This document shows, one piece after another, positions 1 through 5,636 of a DNA stretch of 5,901 nt. The stretch is from Patescibacteria group bacterium (GTDB taxonomy: Bacteria; Patescibacteriota; Patescibacteriia; UBA2591; UBA6264). Numbering within the stretch: the first letter of the stretch is position 1; every line of letters starts with the position of its first letter. The position numbers and the translations under genes were made by a program. The notes under the pieces are model-generated. The model was not told the DNA's origin and did not search any database. It was given only the letters and a program-made list of their open reading frames with translations. The stretch is taken from assembly GCA_022572625.1 (NCBI GenBank), contig JACZVN010000031.1, positions 1 to 5,901 of the forward strand, read 5' to 3'.

Positions 1-411
1 GATTTCTTTTTTCTCTTCTTCTTCATATGAATCTTGCTCTTTTATTACTGTTTTTGCTTCTTGTTTAAAATCTTGTTTGGGCTCTTCTTTTTTAATTGAC
101 TCTTTATCTTTTTTATCTTCTTCTTGCTTTTTAGCTAACCGCTTAGCAGACATGCTAGTCACTTTTACTTTGTCAGCTTTAATAATCTCTTGATTAATCA
201 ATAAATTATGCACCGAACCAGTTGGCTGGGCACCATGAGAAAGCCAGTGTTTTATTCGTTCAACTTTTAAAGAGACTTTTTTAGTTAAAGGATTATAAAA
301 TCCTAAATCTTCCAAAAAATCACCCCAAGGATCTTTGGATTTTTCTAAAACAATAATACGAAAAAAGGGCTGATTTTTTTTTCCTTTTCTACTAAATTTA
401 ATCGTTAACAT
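1..411 (-). CDS. rpsP: 30S ribosomal protein S16, 3' end cut by window edge
   Basis: Small-subunit ribosomal protein S16, which binds 16S rRNA in the body of the 30S particle and helps its assembly. The first ~82 residues are a recognisable S16 core: the start MLTIKFSRKGKKNQPFFRII, then LGFYNPLT near residues 36-43, then ERIKHWLSHGAQPTGSVHNL near 51-70. Residues from about 87 to the window edge (137) form a low-complexity Lys/Glu-rich tail, probably disordered, absent from short S16 proteins such as that of E. coli. The stop codon lies outside the window. The ATG at 409-411 is well supported because an in-frame TAG sits two codons upstream. No Shine-Dalgarno motif lies at a usual distance, and a promoter-like pair ends only 7 bases before the ATG, so the gene may be read from a leaderless transcript. 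It follows the sugar nucleotidyltransferase gene by 32 bases. In many bacteria rpsP is followed by a KH-domain gene, rimM and trmD; those would lie beyond this edge. Confidence 0.96.
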   Translation of the reverse strand, partial: MLTIKFSRKGKKNQPFFRIIVLEKSKDPWGDFLEDLGFYNPLTKKVSLKVERIKHWLSHGAQPTGSVHNLLINQEIIKADKVKVTSMSAKRLAKKQEEDKKDKESIKKEEPKQDFKQEAKTVIKEQDSYEEEEKKEI

Positions 412-418
412 AAGCTAT

Positions 419-447
419 ACTTTATCTTATCCCTATAAAAAGGTCAA
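419..447 (-). promoter_or_regulatory. Candidate promoter for rpsP
   Basis: On the minus strand a -35-like TTGACC (442-447; 5 of 6 consensus bases) is followed after 17 bases by a -10-like TAAAGT (419-424; 4 of 6). The spacing is ideal for a sigma-70-type promoter. The -35 box overlaps the TGA stop (444-446) of the upstream sugar nucleotidyltransferase gene. Transcription would be expected to start at about 411-412, at the rpsP start codon itself. In AT-rich DNA such matches arise by chance, so this is a candidate only. Confidence 0.4.
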
Positions 448-1166
448 GAGACTAATTTTTTGGCTACTAAATTAGATGATCTCAAAAGAGATTCAAAAGT
501 GCCAGCATCAGACCAAAAACCTTTTACTGTTTCAAAAGTAGCTGTTTGCTGTTTAATATAAAAATTATTTACGTCCGTAATTTCTAATTCATCTCTTTTG
601 GATGGTTTCAATGTTTTAACTACATCAAAAACTTGATGATCATACATATAAAGTCCGGTCACGGCATAATTACTTTTAGGATTTTTAGGTTTTTCTATAA
701 TTTTAATAATATTTTTACCTTTAATTTCGGCTACTCCAAAACGTTCCGGATCAGTTACTTTTTTCAAAAAAAATTTAGCTCCCATAATTTGTTTTTTAAA
801 ATCTTCAACGGCTGATCTAATATTATTTTCAAAAATATTATCGCCTAAAATTACTGCCACTGGTCCATCATCAGCAAAATCTTCGGCTAATCCAAGTGCC
901 TCAGCAATCCCTCCAGAACCTTCCTGATATGTATAATGAATTTCTTTCAAACCAAATTCTTTTCCATTCCCCAATAATTTTAAAAAATCGCCTGGGCTAT
1001 TTCCTCCCGTGACAATTAAAATTTCTTTAATACCAGCCTTAACTAAAGTTTGAATAGGATAATAGATCATCGGCCGGTCCCAAACATTTAAAAGATGCTT
1101 ATTAACTACTTTGGTCGCCGGCAGCATCCGTGTTCCTGTTCCTCCGGCAAGAATTACTCCTTTCAT
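444..1166 (-). CDS. rfbA: Short-form RmlA-type sugar-1-phosphate nucleotidyltransferase
   Basis: Likely cytosolic enzyme that joins a nucleoside triphosphate (classically dTTP) to a sugar 1-phosphate (classically glucose 1-phosphate), giving an activated sugar and pyrophosphate for surface polysaccharide synthesis. The 240-residue protein has the family motifs in order: the nucleotide loop GGTGTR at 8-13, Lys23, PMIYYP at 32-37, Gln81 followed by GIAEAL at 86-91, LGDN at 107-110 with metal-binding Asp109, EKP at 158-160, TGLYMYD at 170-176, and WSDAGT at 218-223 with the second metal-binding Asp220. It is about 50 residues shorter than proteobacterial RmlA (~290), lacking the C-terminal helical part; such short forms are common in archaea and candidate phyla. 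No rmlB, rmlC or rmlD gene is in the window, so substrate and product are unproven; glucose-1-phosphate thymidylyltransferase is the best guess. An in-frame TAA upstream and the MKGVILAGG start fix the ATG. The 25-base gap after infB holds no Shine-Dalgarno site. Confidence 0.9.
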   Translation of the reverse strand: MKGVILAGGTGTRMLPATKVVNKHLLNVWDRPMIYYPIQTLVKAGIKEILIVTGGNSPGDFLKLLGNGKEFGLKEIHYTYQEGSGGIAEALGLAEDFADDGPVAVILGDNIFENNIRSAVEDFKKQIMGAKFFLKKVTDPERFGVAEIKGKNIIKIIEKPKNPKSNYAVTGLYMYDHQVFDVVKTLKPSKRDELEITDVNNFYIKQQTATFETVKGFWSDAGTFESLLRSSNLVAKKLVS

Positions 1167-1191
1167 AAATTTAATATCTTAATTTTATTTT

Positions 1192-3219
1192 TTATATTTT
1201 TCTCTGTTTTTTTACTTCACGATAAATTTCCAATATGTCGTCTACTTCAATATTAACTTGGCCAACTAATTTAATCCCGCATTCACCCCCTATTTTAACC
1301 TCATCGACATCCTGTTTATTAATCTGCAATTGAACTACCTTGCCTTCCCCTTTTAATTCTTGCTTTTCAGCTGGACTCCAGACTCGGATTAAAGCCGCTT
1401 TAATAATTTTTCCTTTGGTGACTTTGCCGCCTAAAATTGTTTCTTTATTTTTAGACTGAAAAATCTTTAAAACTTCTAACTTTCCTAAATTCTCTTCAAA
1501 AATTTCTTCGGGTAATAATTTATTCACTTCTTCTTTGACATCTTGAATTAAATCATAAATAACATAATAGGTATTCATTTTTACATTCAATTCACTGACT
1601 AATTGTTTGGCTAAACCGGTAATGCCTACTCCAAAAGCGATAATCCAAGCATTAACTGTCTTAGCTAAATCAACATCTGATTCGGTTAAATTACTTAATC
1701 CTTTCTTAATAATCTTAATTTTTACCTCAGGATGTTCTAATTTTTGTAAAGAATGAATAATTGCCTCAAGTGAACCAACAACATCAGCTCTTAAAATAAT
1801 ATTAAGATGTTGAATTTTACTCTTTTTTAATTCATCCCCTTCTTCTTCCTTGGTCAATTTTTCTTGATGACCAATAATTAAAGAATTTCTTTTAGCCAAA
1901 GATTGAGGAATTTGTTTTATTCTTTTTTTAAATTCACGATTATCAGGAATAACCTCCACTAGATTACCAACTTCAGGAATACTTTTTAGGCCGAAAACCT
2001 GGACTGGCAAACCAGCTTCAACTTCTTCTATTGATTTACCCGATTGATCTTTAATCGCCCGTAATTGACCATAGCTTTGACCAATTATAATATTATCTCC
2101 TTTTTTAAGAGTACCGTGATAAACAATCAAAGTTGCGACTGGACCAAAACCTAAATCTAAATGACTTTCAATCACCGTTGCTACTAGATCGCCATCGGGA
2201 TTAGTGACTAATTTATCAGTAATCATTTCGGATACTAAATTAATCATTTCTAATAAATTATCTATCCCTTTTTTTGTTTTAGCTGAAACTTCGACGCAAA
2301 TAACTTTACCGCCCCAATCTTCGGTCATTAAATTAATATCACTTAATTCTTTTTTAATTTTCTTAACATTAGAATCTGGCTTATCGATCTTGTTAATCGC
2401 GACAATAAAAGGTAAATTTTTTTGTTGGATAATTTTTATCGACTCCAAAGTCTGAGGCTGAATTTTATCATCAGCGGCAATCACCAAGATTGCAATATCG
2501 GCGACCTCTCCTCCCCTGGCTCTCATTGATTGAAAAGCTTCATGACCGGGTGTATCAATAAAAGTAATTAAATGATTATTTTTTTCTACTTGATAAGCAC
2601 CAATATGCTGAGTAATGCCCCCTTTTTCACTGTCGACAATTTTGCTTTCTCGAATTGCATCAAGAATAGAACTTTTTCCATGATCAACGTGCCCCATTAT
2701 AACCACCACTGGCGCCCGAGGTTGTAATTTACTCTTATCTTCATTTGACAAAACTTCTTCTAATTTTTGTTTAAGTAAAGTCTCCGACTCTTTATTTTCT
2801 AATTCTCCCAGTTCTACTTTAAACCCTAAATTTTCAGCGATAATCGCCGCCACCTCATAATCTAAACTTTCATTAACACTAGCCAAAACGCCGTTTTTCA
2901 TTAATTCATTCATTAGTTTAGTAATAGTAATATTTAATTCTTCGGCTAAACGATAAACTTGAATTTTAGAAGAAATAATAACTGATTTCTCTTCTATTTC
3001 TTCTCCTTTTTCTTCTTTTCTTTGAGAAATTTTTTCTTGAGCCTTTTTTAAAATTTCTTCTAATTTCTTTTTTTCTTGCCAAATATCCATCACCTTTTCT
3101 GCCTGTTTATCAGGAATCTGGATAGCCCTGGGCCCAATGTGAAAACCAAGCTTAGGTAACTCTTGTTTAAGCGACTTGAGCTTATCTTCTAATTTTCTGG
3201 CTAATTCAGTAATATTCAT
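1192..3219 (-). CDS. infB: Translation initiation factor IF-2
   Basis: GTPase that recruits fMet-tRNA to the 30S subunit and promotes 50S joining. The 675-residue protein is complete. Residues 1-47 resemble an extra IF2_N-type module (LARKL, then LPKLGFHIG). Residues ~50-76 are a charged coiled-coil-like linker, and ~79-135 a second, more standard IF2_N module (IQVYRLAEELNITITKLMNE). The G domain has every switch element: G1 GHVDHGKSS at 176-184, GGITQHIGAY at 200-209, G3 DTPGHEAF at 222-229, G4 NKID at 276-279 and G5 SAK at 312-314. Domain II (beta barrel) spans ~343-425, domain III ~468-560 (LRADVVGSLEAI) and the initiator-tRNA-binding domain IV ~575-673. It is shorter than E. coli IF-2 (890 residues) because the N-terminal region is small, which is usual in candidate-phyla bacteria. 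The ATG lies 11 bases after the VanW gene with no Shine-Dalgarno motif, so translational coupling to that gene is plausible. The usual neighbours nusA, rbfA and truB are not adjacent. Confidence 0.98.
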   Translation of the reverse strand: MNITELARKLEDKLKSLKQELPKLGFHIGPRAIQIPDKQAEKVMDIWQEKKKLEEILKKAQEKISQRKEEKGEEIEEKSVIISSKIQVYRLAEELNITITKLMNELMKNGVLASVNESLDYEVAAIIAENLGFKVELGELENKESETLLKQKLEEVLSNEDKSKLQPRAPVVVIMGHVDHGKSSILDAIRESKIVDSEKGGITQHIGAYQVEKNNHLITFIDTPGHEAFQSMRARGGEVADIAILVIAADDKIQPQTLESIKIIQQKNLPFIVAINKIDKPDSNVKKIKKELSDINLMTEDWGGKVICVEVSAKTKKGIDNLLEMINLVSEMITDKLVTNPDGDLVATVIESHLDLGFGPVATLIVYHGTLKKGDNIIIGQSYGQLRAIKDQSGKSIEEVEAGLPVQVFGLKSIPEVGNLVEVIPDNREFKKRIKQIPQSLAKRNSLIIGHQEKLTKEEEGDELKKSKIQHLNIILRADVVGSLEAIIHSLQKLEHPEVKIKIIKKGLSNLTESDVDLAKTVNAWIIAFGVGITGLAKQLVSELNVKMNTYYVIYDLIQDVKEEVNKLLPEEIFEENLGKLEVLKIFQSKNKETILGGKVTKGKIIKAALIRVWSPAEKQELKGEGKVVQLQINKQDVDEVKIGGECGIKLVGQVNIEVDDILEIYREVKKQRKI

Positions 3220-3230
3220 AATTTGAATTT

Positions 3231-5078
3231 TTAATTTTCAATTTCTTCTTCAATTTCTTCAATTTCTTTTCCGACTAACCAAATTTCTGGCCATGGTCGG
3301 TAATAACTTTTCCAAACATCTTCCCTGACAATCCCATTAGCAAAAAAAATTGTATTTGTAAATTTGGCATTAGCTCCAGCATGAGCTGATTCAACTTTTT
3401 TCTTTTCACCTGGCTTTAAATCATTGGTTTCAATAAATTTAACGGGCCCAGGGTCGGTAATATTAAAAACTTCTGGTTTACTAGTTTCCACTCTTCGGCC
3501 ATCAGAAGTGCCATAAAATTCAAAAATTAATTCATCGCCTTCCGCTCGTGCTTGAAAAAGAATATGGTAACCGGTATCATTAATAAATTTAAAATCTGGT
3601 TTTGGTCCATAAATCGTGGCATCCGTACCAGCCGGTTCATAATAGGCAACTCGGTAAGAATGATTCTGGCGTTCACTAATAACTAATCCGGCATTGAGCA
3701 CCGCCCGAAAAGTGGTGGTGCCAATTTGACAAAGACCACCTCCATACTCAGGAACCGTTCGATCGCCCTTAATTACTAATTCAGGAAAATATCCACTTTC
3801 TTTATCAATTGGCCATAGAGCCTTAATTAAAGAAAATTCTTCATCCGGCTTAATTAAAAGACCATGTAATTTCTGAACTCCAACTGCTATATTACGACGC
3901 CGATTTTTAGGACTACCGGCAAAATTTGAAACACCTCGACCAAGTAATTCTTTAATCCCTAAACTCTCGAGATCCTCTGGCCAGGGATCTGGCTCTAATT
4001 TTTCAACTTCTAATTCTATCTCCCTAACAACACTTAATAATTTTTCAGTAATTAATTCAGCGCTTCTTTCAGTATTAAGAATAAGTCCTGTTTCACCAAC
4101 CTGAAATTCAATAACCCGGTTATCAATCATACTTAAACGTCGTTGTTTTGGCTCAATATTTATTTCTTTAGCCATGGGAACTAAATAATTTAAAATTTCT
4201 TCATTTTCAAAAGCTAAATTCACCTGGCCTAGATTATTTTTTTCTATTTTCATCCAAGAAATAACTTTATCGATTGGTAAATCCCATTTCTGATTTTGGT
4301 ACATTAAAATATAAGGAGCAGAATCAAATATTTCCTGGGCTTGATTAAGAACAGCCGAAGCTTCTTGAATTTTTATTAATGGTTCCTCTTGAACAGCTAA
4401 AATTTGAATTTCTTCATTTTTTAAAGTTATTAAATTAATCCTTAACTGTTTAATCGCTTTCTGATAGTCTAAAATAAACCCTGATTGTTCAGCAAGTAGT
4501 TCTAAACTTTTATTATTTAGAACCACACTAACATTTTGAGACGGCTTTTCTAATTTTTGAAAATTTTCTTTTAATATCCCCTCTATTTCTATCTCATTAA
4601 TATCAATAATTAAGTCTACTTTTCTATCCTTAGTTAGGACAGAAATCATCTGATATGCTTTTTTAAAAAAATTACCGTCGCGACCAAAATTATAGGCTTG
4701 TTCCAGGGTAGTCGTAACGTCAAAACGAACTAAAGATCGAGTAAGATCTGGATCACCAATCGAAATTAACTGCGAGTCAATGGTAATCTGATCTTCACCT
4801 AAATCAGTTTTTGCTTGAAACGAAAAACCAGCCAATTCTATTTTTTCAATAAAACTATTTAAACTAGCCTCGGCTTCTTTTAATTCAAGTCCACTTAAAT
4901 TAAAATTACCACAGCAATAGGTACGCGGATAAATTGTTAAGGCATAAATTTTTTGAAAAATAAAAAAATAGCTTCCAAGAATAATTAAAATAGCTAAAAA
5001 ATAAAAACTAATCTTTGTTTTATAACGACGGTTTTTTTTTATATCAAACTTCATTAAATTAAGATGATGTTTAGTCAT
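3231..5078 (-). CDS. Membrane-anchored VanW-domain protein with PG_binding_4-like and G5-like regions
   Basis: Envelope protein of 615 residues; the molecular role of VanW domains is not established. VanW is named from an accessory gene of some vancomycin-resistance clusters, but nothing here indicates resistance. A short basic cytoplasmic N-terminus (KKNRRYKTK, ending near 22) precedes one hydrophobic segment at about 23-41, giving a type II or uncleaved-signal topology with the rest outside. Residues ~60-230 and possibly ~240-360 resemble the PG_binding_4 repeats often found before VanW. The VanW domain spans ~380-510: GVSNFAGSP, the core YGGGLCQIGTTTFRA (445-459, Cys450), RQNHSYRV with His473, GTDATIYG and DFKFIN. 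Residues ~525-602 look like a G5-type domain ending SYYRPWPEIWLVG. The tail is acidic and built from a 9-base DNA repeat. Two adjacent cysteines (55-56) follow the membrane segment. The ATG lies 9 bases after hsp20, with a GAGGA motif 13 bases upstream and an in-frame TAA between; Met9 is a less likely alternative start. Confidence 0.9.
   Translation of the reverse strand: MTKHHLNLMKFDIKKNRRYKTKISFYFLAILIILGSYFFIFQKIYALTIYPRTYCCGNFNLSGLELKEAEASLNSFIEKIELAGFSFQAKTDLGEDQITIDSQLISIGDPDLTRSLVRFDVTTTLEQAYNFGRDGNFFKKAYQMISVLTKDRKVDLIIDINEIEIEGILKENFQKLEKPSQNVSVVLNNKSLELLAEQSGFILDYQKAIKQLRINLITLKNEEIQILAVQEEPLIKIQEASAVLNQAQEIFDSAPYILMYQNQKWDLPIDKVISWMKIEKNNLGQVNLAFENEEILNYLVPMAKEINIEPKQRRLSMIDNRVIEFQVGETGLILNTERSAELITEKLLSVVREIELEVEKLEPDPWPEDLESLGIKELLGRGVSNFAGSPKNRRRNIAVGVQKLHGLLIKPDEEFSLIKALWPIDKESGYFPELVIKGDRTVPEYGGGLCQIGTTTFRAVLNAGLVISERQNHSYRVAYYEPAGTDATIYGPKPDFKFINDTGYHILFQARAEGDELIFEFYGTSDGRRVETSKPEVFNITDPGPVKFIETNDLKPGEKKKVESAHAGANAKFTNTIFFANGIVREDVWKSYYRPWPEIWLVGKEIEEIEEEIEN
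3237..3266 (-). repeat. Short 9-base repeat encoding the acidic C-terminal tail of the VanW protein
   Basis: Minus-strand unit GAAATTGAA occurs three times: two in direct tandem (3258-3266 and 3249-3257), then a GAA codon, then a third copy (3237-3245), just before the AAT TAA end of the gene. Each unit encodes Glu-Ile-Glu. The copies are identical in DNA, not only in protein, which points to recent slippage duplication. Confidence 0.85.
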
Positions 5079-5087
5079 GGATTAAAT

Positions 5088-5597
5088 TTATTCCTCTATT
5101 TCTATGCTTTTAGATGTATCTTCAGTTTTAGTTAAAATAATGGTTAAAATACCATTTTTTAAACTGGCCTTGACTTGATCAGGTAAAACTCGACAAGGTA
5201 AAACAAGGGTTCGTGAAAATTTACCCCAAAAACATTCTTGATAATAATAATGGTCAGTTTCAAACTTTCTTTGTTTTTTTCTTTGTCCGCGAATAACAAC
5301 TAAATCCGGCTCAACCGTAATGTCAATGTCTTTAGCCTTAATTCCGGCAATGGTTGATTCAATAATTAATTGATTATTTTTTTCGCCTTCATAAATATCA
5401 ACCTCTATTCGTCCTTGACCATGATCTGGAAACCACCCTTCAGGGGGTAACTGCTTATCTTTCTTGCGGGCCAAAAATCTTTTAGTTTTAACTTTATCTT
5501 TTTTCTTTTCTTCAGCATAAACAACAATTAGGTCCTCGCCTTGTTTTTCTAATGTGTCTTTGTCTAAATTAGATATTTTTGTCCAAGATAATTTCAT
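5088..5597 (-). CDS. Hsp20/alpha-crystallin family small heat-shock protein
   Basis: Likely ATP-independent holdase chaperone that binds partly unfolded proteins in the cytoplasm and forms oligomers. The protein has 169 residues, usual for the family. The N-terminal ~50 residues are charged and Lys-rich (KKKDKVKTKR near 31-40). The alpha-crystallin domain runs ~63-158: GRIEVDIYE (62-70), STIAGIKAKDIDITVEPD (81-98), VVIRGQRKKQR (100-110), and the family signature ASLKNGILTI (144-153) with its G-x-L core. A Tyr/Trp-rich stretch at 116-129 (HYYYQECFWGKFSR) resembles Hsp20 proteins I recall from candidate-phyla genomes. The extreme C-terminus carries an I-x-I motif (Ile165, Ile167), which in this family docks onto neighbouring subunits. 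The ATG is fixed by an in-frame TAA two codons upstream; no Shine-Dalgarno site is seen. It lies 39 bases after the GalT-like gene and 9 before the VanW gene. No heat-shock operator such as a CIRCE inverted repeat is visible upstream. Confidence 0.93.
   Translation of the reverse strand: MKLSWTKISNLDKDTLEKQGEDLIVVYAEEKKKDKVKTKRFLARKKDKQLPPEGWFPDHGQGRIEVDIYEGEKNNQLIIESTIAGIKAKDIDITVEPDLVVIRGQRKKQRKFETDHYYYQECFWGKFSRTLVLPCRVLPDQVKASLKNGILTIILTKTEDTSKSIEIEE
5092..5096 (-). promoter_or_regulatory. Shine-Dalgarno-like site for the VanW gene, inside the end of hsp20
   Basis: GAGGA on the minus strand overlaps the last two codons of hsp20 (GAG GAA, then TAA) and lies 13 bases before the VanW gene ATG at 5076-5078. 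This is the only clear Shine-Dalgarno-like motif before any start in the window. The spacing is longer than the usual 5-9 bases, so it may act weakly or through coupling to hsp20 termination. Confidence 0.45.
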
Positions 5598-5624
5598 ATT
5601 TTAAGATTTATGATAATTTTTATT

Positions 5625-5630
5625 ATTATA
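5625..5630 (-). promoter_or_regulatory. Candidate -10 element upstream of hsp20
   Basis: A perfect TATAAT on the minus strand lies 27 bases before the hsp20 ATG, in a gap that is almost entirely A and T. No good -35 box is found 16-18 bases further upstream (the sequence there is ATATTT/AATATT). A start near 5618 would give a leader of about 20 bases. The base composition makes a chance match likely. Confidence 0.3.
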
Positions 5631-5636
5631 TATATT

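Noticed and set aside
633..815. Plus-strand open frame of 60 codons
   Set aside because: It lies wholly inside the nucleotidyltransferase gene on the other strand, is rich in Phe/Ile from antisense poly-A/T codons and resembles no family.
2204..2455. Plus-strand open frame of 83 codons
   Set aside because: Antisense to the conserved infB GTPase domain; the composition is that of a shadow frame.
3220..3244. Possible hairpin TTGAA/TTCAA around the VanW gene stop and infB start
   Set aside because: The stem is only five A/U-rich pairs with a nine-base loop and no following U-run, too weak for a terminator or regulatory structure.
3231..5078. VanW gene as part of a vancomycin-resistance cluster
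   Set aside because: No vanA/B ligase, vanH, vanX or VanRS-type genes are in the window; VanW domains are common in bacteria without such resistance.
5598..5636. Possible terminator after galT in the A/T-rich gap
   Set aside because: No GC-containing stem followed by a T-run is present; the gap is just AT-rich spacer.
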